A DNA stretch of 64,000 bases, from contig OMYN01000003.1 of assembly GCA_900315265.1 (NCBI GenBank), positions 79,019 through 143,018 of the forward strand, in the 5' to 3' direction. Source of the DNA: an uncultured Eubacteriales bacterium. Lineage in GTDB: Bacteria > Bacillota > Clostridia > Lachnospirales > Bianqueaceae. Within the stretch, counting starts at the first letter, position 1, and each line of letters begins with the position of its first letter. Positions 27,314 to 35,910 of this stretch are shown here, piece after piece. A program made the position numbers and the translations under genes. The notes under the pieces are model-generated. The model saw only the letters and a list, made by a program, of their open reading frames with translations, did no database searches and was not told the DNA's origin.

Positions 27314-29272
27314 TCAGATCTCTGACATTCCCTCAGAATCTGTTCCTCCTTCCTCGGTCGTCTCGACCAGATCCTGGGCTTCCAGATTTAGCCGGCCGGC
27401 CTCAGGAATCTGTCCTACCACGTTGTTGATCAGCCAATCCATGGTCACGATGCGGCCTGTGGGCATGTAGCCGTCCTCTTCCGACCTAAGGGTCCCCTGC
27501 TGGTCATAGATGAAACCGTCGAAGACATGGCAGAAGTCATGGATGATGGACCGTTTGTAGTAGCGCATCAGCTGCGTTACTCCTTCCGGCAGCCTGCTGG
27601 AATATACCAGATCGATGACCCCTGCCGACAGGCCCCACCAGTAATTGATAGCCTTGGTCTGATCCCTGTCAAGGTCGCTCCAGGAGCCGGACAGGATACT
27701 GCTGAGGATCTTTTCGTAAAAAATCCCCCAGTTCCAGAAAGGCATAGCCAGCTCTTTGCGTTCCCGGTCCCTGACCTGGTAAAGGCCGAAACGCCGATCC
27801 TTCCTGCCGGGTGTGATCATGTCCTGATGAGAGACCATATCACAGTCAAGCTCTGACAGCCTGCTGTCAACATCTACCCCTTTCATGGTCGACCATATCA
27901 GAAAAACTTTGGCTCGCGGATTGACCAGCTGGACGCCCCTTGAAAAAGCATTGATCGAAGCGATCATTCCTGAGATAGGATAATCCGCAATATAAGCAAT
28001 GCGGTCATTCTGCGTCATGACGCCGGCAAGGATACCGCTTAAAAATTTAGCTTCGTACTCACGCCCGTAATAAGTGCGGATATTGCCTACGGCCATGTTG
28101 ACCGAACAGTTCAGAAATTTTACGCTGGGGAAGCGGACAGCCGCCTTGACCGTATCGTCGATCAGCTGGGGCGTGGTCGTAAAGACGACATCATTGTCCC
28201 CTGCCAGGTCGCAGATAGTCTGATAGGGCGTTTCTTTTTTATTGAAGATATTGTCCACGTCCGTGATCTTGATCTGGTCTTTGAGACTTTCTTCCACATA
28301 CATACGGCCGAGTTCATGGGCATAGGTCCAGGCGCTTGTTTCCATCGTTTTACTGTGGGCAAAAGCGACCCTGAGTTTTGGTTTGGCCTGGGGAGTAATA
28401 AAGACATCCTGCAGGACCCTGACAAAGCTTCTGGGAGCCTGTTCCTTATCCGCCTGTGGTTCCAGGTGAAGGCCTACAGGGGCTTCCTCCTGCAAAAGTT
28501 CGATATTATCCCGTATTTTTTCCAGCCTTTCCCTGAGTTCCTGATCCGTACTTTCACTGATCGAAGACAGGGGATAGATCTTCAGATATTCCAAAAAGAC
28601 ATCCGACGGAGAGATCCCGCTTGTGGGGCCGGCTGCCTTTTTAAAAGCAGACTGTATGCGTGAATAGCAGAAATGGAATTCCTTCTGGAATTCAGAGTCC
28701 CATTCAGCTTTCGTACTGCGGCCGGTCAGTTCCAGGATACGGTCATAAGATCCCTCCCGGGTAAAATTCAGATAATTGATGCGGGCGATCTTATAAAAGC
28801 GCAGGAACTCCTGATAGATGCGGGAGGCTTTGCTTCCGTCGGGTTTGGCAATGACACGGGTCACGATGCCGCTGATCTCGACCGCTCCGTAAAACTTAAG
28901 GACACTGACCCTCTTGTTGCCTTCGACCACATAAAAGCGGTTCATAAATTCATAGGCTTTGATAGGGTCACGGATGCCCTCCTTCAGGTGGATATCGTTC
29001 AGGTTCATCCATTTGCGGGCAAACTCGGAACCTTCGTCAAGAAGAGGCATAAAGTTGCGGGCAAAGGCTGTGCTGCGTCCGACACCGTTGGTACCGACGA
29101 TCTGATCGATGGGAATGATCACCTGCCCCAGCGATACTTCCTGCTCGATCTGCAGGTTATGAGTCAGATCTTCCAATACCTGAAGATAAGGGTAGACACC
29201 CTTGGCCAAATCCTTCTGATACTGCTCCCGGCCCAGACGCAGGGCCATTTTGTAATCGCCTGACGTAGACAT
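27314..29272 (-). CDS. Cytoplasmic ParB-like/BMP-family fusion protein
   Basis: A 652-residue protein with no signal peptide or membrane helix. Residues about 45-140 resemble a ParB/sulfiredoxin-fold domain (FYVVEGNKRVSVLKFYGA near 110). A helical region (about 150-290) follows. The second half (about 300-600) is a BMP-family domain like the PnrA/TmpC/Med nucleoside-binding lipoproteins, with SAWTYAHELGRMYVEE and later SGILAGVMTQNDRIAY. BMP domains normally bind nucleosides outside the cell; a form without an export signal suggests an intracellular sensor or regulator. The start is put at ATG 29272, 5 bases after AAGGAG, in preference to the GTG two codons earlier. It is 5 bp from dinB and divergent from clpE, next to a perfect palindrome. 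The function is unknown. Confidence 0.7.
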   Translation of the reverse strand: MSTSGDYKMALRLGREQYQKDLAKGVYPYLQVLEDLTHNLQIEQEVSLGQVIIPIDQIVGTNGVGRSTAFARNFMPLLDEGSEFARKWMNLNDIHLKEGIRDPIKAYEFMNRFYVVEGNKRVSVLKFYGAVEISGIVTRVIAKPDGSKASRIYQEFLRFYKIARINYLNFTREGSYDRILELTGRSTKAEWDSEFQKEFHFCYSRIQSAFKKAAGPTSGISPSDVFLEYLKIYPLSSISESTDQELRERLEKIRDNIELLQEEAPVGLHLEPQADKEQAPRSFVRVLQDVFITPQAKPKLRVAFAHSKTMETSAWTYAHELGRMYVEESLKDQIKITDVDNIFNKKETPYQTICDLAGDNDVVFTTTPQLIDDTVKAAVRFPSVKFLNCSVNMAVGNIRTYYGREYEAKFLSGILAGVMTQNDRIAYIADYPISGMIASINAFSRGVQLVNPRAKVFLIWSTMKGVDVDSRLSELDCDMVSHQDMITPGRKDRRFGLYQVRDRERKELAMPFWNWGIFYEKILSSILSGSWSDLDRDQTKAINYWWGLSAGVIDLVYSSRLPEGVTQLMRYYKRSIIHDFCHVFDGFIYDQQGTLRSEEDGYMPTGRIVTMDWLINNVVGQIPEAGRLNLEAQDLVETTEEGGTDSEGMSEI

Positions 29273-29335
29273 AAGCACTCCTTAGACTTAATAAGACCTT
29301 TCCTACTGCTGCCAATAGTTTGGAAGTTAATAGTT

Positions 29336-29351
29336 GAATTGTTAACAATTC
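29336..29351. promoter_or_regulatory. Perfect 16-bp palindrome (candidate operator)
   Basis: GAATTGTTAACAATTC is exactly self-complementary and lies in the clpE/ParB-BMP divergent gap, about 25-40 bp downstream of the minus-strand -10 box. That position suits a repressor of the ParB/BMP-dinB transcript. The binding protein is unknown. Confidence 0.5.
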
Positions 29352-29376
29352 GTTAAATTTGCCATATATCCAGTGA

Positions 29377-29385
29377 ATTATAGCA
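29377..29385 (-). promoter_or_regulatory. Extended -10 promoter for the ParB/BMP-dinB transcript
   Basis: TGCTATAAT on the minus strand, an extended -10 element with no good -35. It overlaps the clpE promoter region, so the two divergent transcripts probably compete. Confidence 0.5.
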
Positions 29386-29392
29386 AAATGCC

Positions 29393-29421
29393 TTGCATTT
29401 GAAAAGTTTGACTCTTATAAT
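29393..29421 (+). promoter_or_regulatory. Promoter of clpE
   Basis: TTGCAT (29393-29398), 17-base spacer, TATAAT (29416-29421). It predicts a leader of about 110 bases before clpE. One heptamer AGTCAAA, the half-site of the CtsR heat-shock operator, lies on the minus strand in the spacer, but no properly spaced second copy follows. Confidence 0.7.
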
Positions 29422-29538
29422 TATATACCAATCAAAAGAGTAGGTATGTTGCACCTGCTCTTCTGATACACCTGTTTTTTAGGAATGCGAAAACTGGTCC
29501 AGCTCTTTATTCGAAAGTAAAAAAGGAGTGACGAACCT

Positions 29539-31950
29539 ATGTTATGTCAGATCTGCCATAAAAATACAGCCGTATTATTTGTCAATAAACTTGAAAACGG
29601 AGTCAGCAAGCCCGTCGCCATGTGTCTGTCCTGCGCCCGTAAAAACGGGATCCCTCTCAATGATCTTTTGAAACAGAACGGGCTGACCCCCGAGGAGATG
29701 GAAAACATCGGGGAGCAGATGAACGAGCTTTTCCCGGACGGCAATATGGATGAATTAAAAAATATGATGCCGCAGGACTTCCTGGATATGATGAGCGGCG
29801 CTTCCCGCCCCGGTGAGGAAGATAATGCTTCGGAAGGTGACCAGCCGGACGAAGACGGTGTTTATCACATGGACATGTCCCCCGAGGACGACACGGATAA
29901 GGGTCCCCGCCGCAAGAACGATCATCTGAAGACCTTGAGCAAGTTTGGTTCCAACCTGACTTTAAAAGCATCTCAGGGAGGCATCGACCCGGTCATCGGC
30001 CGTGATAAAGAAATCGACCGCCTCATGCAGATCCTCAACCGCCGTACCAAGAATAACCCGGTCCTTCTGGGTGAGCCGGGCGTCGGTAAAACTGCCATCG
30101 CGGAAGGCTTTGCCCTCCGCATCGCCCAGGGCAAGGTACCGGTAAAACTGAAAGATAAGCAGGTATACCTTTTGGATATGACCGGCCTGGTCGCCGGCAC
30201 TCAGTTCCGCGGCCAGTTCGAAGCCCGTATGAAAGCCATCATCGATGAAGTTGCCAGGGCTAAGAATGTGATCCTGGTCATCGACGAGATCCACAATCTG
30301 GTAGGTGCTGGCGACGCTCAGAACTCCATGAACGCTGCTAACATTCTTAAACCGGCCCTGGCTAACGGCAGCATCCAGGTCATCGGTACGACGACTCTGG
30401 ATGAATACCGCAAATATATCGAACAGGATGCTGCTCTGGAACGCCGTTTCCAGCCCATCATCGTTGACGAGCCCAGTCCCGAGGAAACGGTCCAGATCCT
30501 TAAAGGTGTCCGTCCTATCTATGAAAAATACCATAATGTAACGATTTCCGATGAAAACATCGAGGATGCCGTTTATCTGGCCCAGCGCTATATCCACCAG
30601 CGCTATTTCCCCGATAAGGCGATCGATGTGATCGATGAAGCCGGCTCCCGTGTCAACCTGAGAAACACCGGTCTTGTCGATCTGGCAAATCTGGAAAAGA
30701 CCCTGCAGGTCACCACCCAGAAAAAGGATGAAGCTGCCGGCAGCGAGGACTACGAAGCAGCTGCCAAATATCAGTACGAAGAGGCCAAGCTGCAGAAAGA
30801 GATCGAAGAAAAGCGGAAGGAAACCGAACATGTGCCGCTGACCTATGATGATCTGGCCCAGGTCATCGAAAGCTGGACCAAGATCCCTGTCAAACGGCTG
30901 ACCCGTCAGGAATCGGAAAAGCTGATCCACTTGGAAGACAGGCTGCATGAGCGCATCATCGGGCAGGATCAGGCTGTTTCTTCCGTAGCCAGAGCCATCC
31001 GCCGTAACCGGTCCGGTTTCAGGAAAGAACGTAAACCGGCTTCCTTCATCTTCGCCGGTCCTACCGGTGTAGGTAAAACGGAGCTGGCCAAGACCCTGGC
31101 GGTCGAACTGTTCGGAACAGAGGATGCTCTGATCCGTATCGATATGTCTGAGTACATGGAGCGCCATACCGTGTCCAAACTGATCGGAGCGCCTCCCGGA
31201 TATGTCGGCTACGATGAAGGCGGTCAGCTGACCGAAAAAGTAAGACGCCGCCCCTTCTCTATTATTCTGCTGGACGAGATTGAAAAAGCCCACCCGGACG
31301 TCTTCAATATGCTGCTGCAGATCCTGGATGACGGCCGACTGACCGATGGCCAGGGACGCACGGTCAACTTTGAAAACACGATCATCATCATGACGACCAA
31401 CGCCGGCGCTTCCTTCCGCAACAACGGTCTGGGCTTTAATAAGACAGCTCCCATCGCTATGCAGGACAGCATCAAGGCCGCGTTGAAAGATATTTTCCGT
31501 CCTGAGTTTTTGAACCGTGTCGACGAGATCATTCCTTTCTCTTCTCTTACCAAAGACCAGCTGCGTCAGATCGTTGACCTGATGCTGAAAGATGTATACA
31601 AGGCTGCCAAGTTCCATAATATGACCGTCGAAGTCGATGATGAGGTAAAGGATTATCTGACCGAGAACGGCTACGACGAGCAGTACGGAGCCCGTCCTCT
31701 CCGCCGCCTTATCCAGCGCAGCATCGAAGATGAGATTGCCGAAGCTTTCCTGACCGAGGAAGTCCGTCCCGGCGATGCTGTTGCCGTAAAGATGGCTGAT
31801 GGCAAACCCACCATCATCAAAGTCGGTCTGGTACCTATCCAGATGCCCTGCCCGCCCCAAAAAACGGAACCTTCTGACGATCAGGAGGCCGGTCAGACAC
31901 CCCAAGAAAAAGCACCGGCGGACAAGTCCCCGGAAGATACCGCAAAATAA
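29539..31950 (+). CDS. clpE: ClpE-type AAA+ unfoldase with N-terminal zinc finger
   Basis: The 803-residue protein has the ClpE layout. A short zinc finger (C3-x2-C6 and C29-x2-C32) replaces the usual Clp N-domain and is followed by an acidic linker. The first AAA+ domain has Walker [10 protein letters not shown] and [18 protein letters not shown]-type coiled coil ([18 protein letters not shown], near 405-430) joins it to the second AAA+ domain ([13 protein letters not shown] and [15 protein letters not shown]). A VGF-type ClpP loop is not obvious, so partnership with ClpP is inferred from family. ClpE proteins disaggregate and degrade misfolded proteins during heat stress. The ATG at 29539 has AAGGAG upstream. 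It is the only plus-strand gene here and ends in a strong terminator. The proline-rich acidic C-terminal tail (about 770-803) is unusual. Confidence 0.9.
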   Translation: MLCQICHKNTAVLFVNKLENGVSKPVAMCLSCARKNGIPLNDLLKQNGLTPEEMENIGEQMNELFPDGNMDELKNMMPQDFLDMMSGASRPGEEDNASEGDQPDEDGVYHMDMSPEDDTDKGPRRKNDHLKTLSKFGSNLTLKASQGGIDPVIGRDKEIDRLMQILNRRTKNNPVLLGEPGVGKTAIAEGFALRIAQGKVPVKLKDKQVYLLDMTGLVAGTQFRGQFEARMKAIIDEVARAKNVILVIDEIHNLVGAGDAQNSMNAANILKPALANGSIQVIGTTTLDEYRKYIEQDAALERRFQPIIVDEPSPEETVQILKGVRPIYEKYHNVTISDENIEDAVYLAQRYIHQRYFPDKAIDVIDEAGSRVNLRNTGLVDLANLEKTLQVTTQKKDEAAGSEDYEAAAKYQYEEAKLQKEIEEKRKETEHVPLTYDDLAQVIESWTKIPVKRLTRQESEKLIHLEDRLHERIIGQDQAVSSVARAIRRNRSGFRKERKPASFIFAGPTGVGKTELAKTLAVELFGTEDALIRIDMSEYMERHTVSKLIGAPPGYVGYDEGGQLTEKVRRRPFSIILLDEIEKAHPDVFNMLLQILDDGRLTDGQGRTVNFENTIIIMTTNAGASFRNNGLGFNKTAPIAMQDSIKAALKDIFRPEFLNRVDEIIPFSSLTKDQLRQIVDLMLKDVYKAAKFHNMTVEVDDEVKDYLTENGYDEQYGARPLRRLIQRSIEDEIAEAFLTEEVRPGDAVAVKMADGKPTIIKVGLVPIQMPCPPQKTEPSDDQEAGQTPQEKAPADKSPEDTAK

Positions 31951-31988
31951 GATTCCGCATTCATCCGATCGTACCGCCTGTAAAACGA

Positions 31989-32017
31989 CCCCGGAAGGGT
32001 AACCTTCCGGGGTTTTT
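31989..32017 (+). terminator. Terminator of clpE
   Basis: CCCCGGAAGG-GTAA-CCTTCCGGGG followed by five T: a perfect 10-bp stem with a four-base loop. On the opposite strand it follows the end of the glycogen operon, and the same stem may help there, although the T-run is poor on that side. Confidence 0.95.
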
Positions 32018-32052
32018 CATGCACTTTCATGGGTAATGCAAGTACGCATATT

Positions 32053-33264
32053 CTATTGGTTTTCTTTCTTTTTCTCTGACAGGCGCCCTATTTCCTCGAT
32101 CTTTCTTCCTTTTTCATAGAGCGGCATCAGCTCTGAATCGGAAAAGTCCGACCACAGCTTTTCCTGCAGATCGCTGAGCGCATAAGAAATCTTATCCGAC
32201 GTGCTTAAGATATAGGACGGGGCTTTGCGCTGTTCCTGGTTCCAGTGATAGAAGCGGGCCAGCGAATCATATTTGATTTCCTGCTGGGTCGAAAAATAAT
32301 TGATGGTATCTTCCAGGACCTGGATCATATACAAAGTCAGCAGATCTCCGAACTCATCCTGATAAACAGACCAGTACGCTTCCGTGACCCTGTCGTCATC
32401 GGTAGGAAGGACCCGGTGGCCTGTGTATTCATTCATCAGCTCGTAGACATAGGTATAATCATCAGGGCTCATATCTCCGTCCGGGATCAGAACGATGTCG
32501 TCTTCGGAAGGCTGGTTCGGATCCGGCTGACCGTATGCGTCCTCTGCATCATCGTCGTCCACCAAAGGAGTCGATCCTTCCTCCCTGTCATCCTCTTCTT
32601 CATTCAGATCTTCCATCTTATAACGGGAATTATAATGGATGGTCTGGTATATCTTCCGGGAAAGTATCTCCCACAGACGCTCTTTATCAAAATTCTCCGT
32701 ATAGTAATTCAGAAAATCTCTTTCATCCATCAGAAGATGATGCTCTTTACGGTAAGTATTGCTTTTGTCTTCGCCCTGCTGGTAGAAATCCTTGGCCGAG
32801 GAAGCCAGGATGCGCTTATACAGGTTGGAGCGCAGCATGTCGAACTGCTGGAAAGCCTCCAGATAAAATTCTTCCACCGAATCTTCTGTCAGATAGGAAG
32901 CAGGATTTTCGGGATGAAGTGGAATGATGCCCTTTTTCTTCATCTCATAAAGGACTTCTCTGGAAGAGTCACCGTGGATCAACTCACTTTTGACACTGTC
33001 TTCGACTTTATCGAACTGATACTGCAGCTCATACTCGATATCATCCTTCAAATCGCCTGCAATCAATTTCTCATCATAGGAAAGAGCCGAAGTATCCATG
33101 CCCAGATACTCTTCCATCGTCTCATACTGACTCAATCTCTCGTAAAAGACAGGATGATCTTTTTTCTGATCCAGGATCGTTTCATAAAAATGTTCCGCGA
33201 TCTCCGATACCAATACAGGACCGTCAATACCGGCCGTCAGAAGTTTTTTTACATCATCCAGCAT
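32053..33264 (-). CDS. Unknown acidic protein at the end of the glycogen operon
   Basis: I do not recognise this 403-residue protein. It is hydrophilic, mostly helical in appearance, with no signal peptide or membrane segment. A strongly acidic, low-complexity stretch (about 215-265, with EEEDDREE and DDDDAEDAYG) splits it into an N-terminal part and a C-terminal part that begins SPDDYTYVYELMNEYTG. It starts 6 bp after the glgP stop and runs in the same direction, so it belongs to the glycogen operon by position. That could mean a role in regulating or localising glycogen metabolism, but the link is only spatial. It is convergent with clpE. Confidence 0.75.
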   Translation of the reverse strand: MLDDVKKLLTAGIDGPVLVSEIAEHFYETILDQKKDHPVFYERLSQYETMEEYLGMDTSALSYDEKLIAGDLKDDIEYELQYQFDKVEDSVKSELIHGDSSREVLYEMKKKGIIPLHPENPASYLTEDSVEEFYLEAFQQFDMLRSNLYKRILASSAKDFYQQGEDKSNTYRKEHHLLMDERDFLNYYTENFDKERLWEILSRKIYQTIHYNSRYKMEDLNEEEDDREEGSTPLVDDDDAEDAYGQPDPNQPSEDDIVLIPDGDMSPDDYTYVYELMNEYTGHRVLPTDDDRVTEAYWSVYQDEFGDLLTLYMIQVLEDTINYFSTQQEIKYDSLARFYHWNQEQRKAPSYILSTSDKISYALSDLQEKLWSDFSDSELMPLYEKGRKIEEIGRLSEKKKENQ

Positions 33265-33270
33265 TGGTCT

Positions 33271-35766
33271 TCAGTCTCCCAGATGAGTAAGGTGCCAGAT
33301 GCGCTCGTCATATTCCAGAACAGCGCGGTCTGCCGCAAATCCACCGGATTTTGCTACGTTGACGATGGCTTTTTTATTCCATTCCGGCTTGTTGACATAA
33401 ACGGAAGAAACCAGCTTCTGAGCTTTGCAGTAATCTTCGAAGTCAGCCAGTACCAGATACGGATCGGCAACATTGCCATACGAATTAAAGAGCAGTGAAT
33501 TAACGATATCCGGGAAAGCGATCTCACGGCCGGGAGCGCCGACGCCGCTTCTCATCAGATCCAGGACACGTTTGATCCACTGGTTGTTCTGATAGAATTG
33601 CATCGCGTTATAGCCATGGCGCAGTGTTTCATTGACCTGAGCCGTACGCATACCGAACAGGAAGAAGTTATCATCCCCTACCCGGTTGTATATCTCTATG
33701 TTGGCACCGTCATAAGTACCGATCGTGATCGCGCCGTTCAGCATGAATTTCATGTTGCCGGTACCAGAAGCCTCGCGCCCGGCAGTAGAGATCTGCTCGG
33801 ACAGGTTGGCAGCAGGGATCAGGATCTCTGCTACCGTAACCTTATAATCCGGAATGAAGACCACTTTCATCTTCTGGTTGACATCCGGATCGTTATTGAC
33901 CATATCCGCGACCGCATTGATCAGGCGGATAATGTCTTTCGCGCGGCTGTAGCCGGGAGCCGCTTTGGCACCGAACAGGAAGGTCCTGGGAACAACGTCC
34001 GCATTCGGATTGTCTTTCAGTTCAAAGTAGCAGCGCAGGATATGGATCACATTCATCAGCTGCCGCTTGTATTCATGCAGGCGTTTTGCCTGAACATCAA
34101 ACAGGGAGTGTGTATCGATGGAAACGCCTACTTCCTGTTTCAGGTAATTGGCCAGACGGACTTTGTTTTCATGCTTGATCCATTCGAACTGTTCCAGAAA
34201 GGCACTGTCCTCGGTAAAGTTCATCAGTTTGGACAGCTCTTCGGGATCTTTCAGCCAGCCGGTACCGATCGATTCGCAGATCAGGTTGGAAAGGCCCGGG
34301 TTGCCCTGTCCCAGCCAGCGGCGGTAGGTGATACCGTTGGTGACATTGCGGAATTTTTCCGGTGTATCGATATAGAAATCGTGGAAGCAGTCATCCTTCA
34401 GGATCTGAGAATGCAGTTCGGATACACCGTTGACGGAGAAGGAGCCGACGATCGACAGATTCGCCATGCGGATCTCACCGTTCTGAACGATAGACATCTT
34501 ATTGATACGGTCCCAGTCGTTGGGGAAGATCGTCCACAGATGCTCGCAGAAGCGGCGGTTGATCTCGCAGATGATCTGATAAACACGGGGAACGATTTTC
34601 TTGATCAGGTCTTCGGGCCAGCGTTCCAGTGCCTCTACCATGACGGTATGGTTGGTATAGGCAATAGTATGGGTGGTCACATTCCAGGCATCATCCCAGG
34701 TCATGCCGTAATCATCCATCATGATACGCATCGTCTCCGGGATCACCATGGCCGGATGAGTATCGTTGATCTGGAAAACATAATGATCCGGAAGAGACAT
34801 CAAAGTGCCGTATTTTGCATAATGGTTCTTAAGAATGGACTGTACGGAAGCACTGACCATGAAATACTGCTGTTTGATACGCAGGGACTTACCCTCATAG
34901 TTGTTATCTTCCGGGTACAAAACCTTGGACAGCACCTCAGCGTTAGCCTGCTGCTCCATCGCCCTAAGGTAAGACCCCTCATTGAACAATTCCATGTTCA
35001 TGTTATAAGGAGATTTAGGCTGCCACAGACGAAGGGTGTTCACGGTTTTGCTGTCATAACCGGAAATCAGCATATCGTTGGGGATAGCCCGTACGACATC
35101 CGCGTTTTCAACGGTTACCTTAAGTCCGTTATCCGTCCACTGCTCTTTGATCTGACCGCCGAATTTAACTTCGACCGCTTCATCCTCTTTAGTGATCAGC
35201 CAGCTTCTTCCGGTATCCAGCCAGCTGTCGGGCAGTTCGATCTGCTGTCCCTCGATGATGCGCTGTTTGAACAGCCCGTATTCATACAGGATGCTGAAAC
35301 CGGTAGCAGGAAGACCCTGAGAGGCGGTTGCATCCATATAGCAGGCTGCCAGACGGCCCAGGCCGCCGTTTCCTAACGCTGCGTCCTGTTCGACACTGCA
35401 GATCGTGTCGAAATCTTTACCGTAACTTTTCAGAACTTCTTTTAATTGATCGACGATTTTCAAATTATAGGCATTGTTGCGCAGCGACCGGCCCAGTAAA
35501 AACTCGATCGAAAAATAGCAAAGCTGTTTAGCGTTTTTGGCAGCGATCTCACGCTGTGATAAAACCCACCGCTCCATCAAAAGGTCACGAAGGACCTGAG
35601 CGGTTGCATCATACACCATATTGTCACGAGCTTTGATGCCGCTGATGCCGTAATGCCGCTGAAGCTTCCCATCGATCAGCTCTTTTAATTCATGAGCGTT
35701 GGGAATCTTCATTCCCGAAGGTCCGTGAGAATGATTTACCGAGCCGTTTTTTCGTCTGTCAGTCAT
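33271..35766 (-). CDS. glgP: Glycogen/maltodextrin phosphorylase
   Basis: GlgP releases glucose-1-phosphate from the non-reducing ends of alpha-1,4-glucans, using pyridoxal phosphate. The 831-residue size is normal for the GT35 family. Typical runs are GNGGLGRLAACYMDA near 125 and RLHEYKRQLMNVIHI near 555. The cofactor-lysine region EASGTGNMKFMLNGAITIGT is near 655. I chose the ATG at 35766 (MTDRRKNG) because AAGGGA lies 9 bases upstream; the ATG 18 bases earlier has no ribosome-binding site. It follows glgA after a hairpin at 35852 and precedes the unknown acidic protein. With the other glg genes it makes the synthesis and breakdown halves of the pathway share one locus. Confidence 0.96.
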   Translation of the reverse strand: MTDRRKNGSVNHSHGPSGMKIPNAHELKELIDGKLQRHYGISGIKARDNMVYDATAQVLRDLLMERWVLSQREIAAKNAKQLCYFSIEFLLGRSLRNNAYNLKIVDQLKEVLKSYGKDFDTICSVEQDAALGNGGLGRLAACYMDATASQGLPATGFSILYEYGLFKQRIIEGQQIELPDSWLDTGRSWLITKEDEAVEVKFGGQIKEQWTDNGLKVTVENADVVRAIPNDMLISGYDSKTVNTLRLWQPKSPYNMNMELFNEGSYLRAMEQQANAEVLSKVLYPEDNNYEGKSLRIKQQYFMVSASVQSILKNHYAKYGTLMSLPDHYVFQINDTHPAMVIPETMRIMMDDYGMTWDDAWNVTTHTIAYTNHTVMVEALERWPEDLIKKIVPRVYQIICEINRRFCEHLWTIFPNDWDRINKMSIVQNGEIRMANLSIVGSFSVNGVSELHSQILKDDCFHDFYIDTPEKFRNVTNGITYRRWLGQGNPGLSNLICESIGTGWLKDPEELSKLMNFTEDSAFLEQFEWIKHENKVRLANYLKQEVGVSIDTHSLFDVQAKRLHEYKRQLMNVIHILRCYFELKDNPNADVVPRTFLFGAKAAPGYSRAKDIIRLINAVADMVNNDPDVNQKMKVVFIPDYKVTVAEILIPAANLSEQISTAGREASGTGNMKFMLNGAITIGTYDGANIEIYNRVGDDNFFLFGMRTAQVNETLRHGYNAMQFYQNNQWIKRVLDLMRSGVGAPGREIAFPDIVNSLLFNSYGNVADPYLVLADFEDYCKAQKLVSSVYVNKPEWNKKAIVNVAKSGGFAADRAVLEYDERIWHLTHLGD

Positions 35767-35851
35767 GTAGCTTATTCCCTTCATATATTAGGTGTTTTTA
35801 CATAGACGTTGCCAGGACTTGCAGCGTCCTTTATAAAACTTCTTAATACAG

Positions 35852-35883
35852 GAAAGCCAGATGAGAAATTTTTCCCATCTGGC
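35852..35883 (-). terminator. Hairpin after glgA (terminator or attenuator)
   Basis: On the minus strand GCCAGATG and CATCTGGC pair around an A/T-rich loop, then TTTCCTG. The T-run is weak, so partial read-through into glgP is likely. Confidence 0.5.
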
Positions 35884-35910
35884 TCCCATAACCTTTCCTA
35901 TTTTACACTT

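Noticed and set aside
29403..29412. CtsR heat-shock operator in the clpE promoter
   Set aside because: Only one RGTCAAA-type heptamer is present; the required second copy at three-base spacing is not.
29962..31905. Long minus-strand open frame opposite clpE (647 codons)
   Set aside because: Antisense to a certain gene, no start signal, no recognisable protein; a shadow of clpE codon bias.
33598..35376. Long plus-strand open frame of 592 codons opposite glgP
   Set aside because: It lies entirely within glgP on the other strand, has no ribosome-binding site and its translation shows no domain; it is a consequence of glgP codon use.
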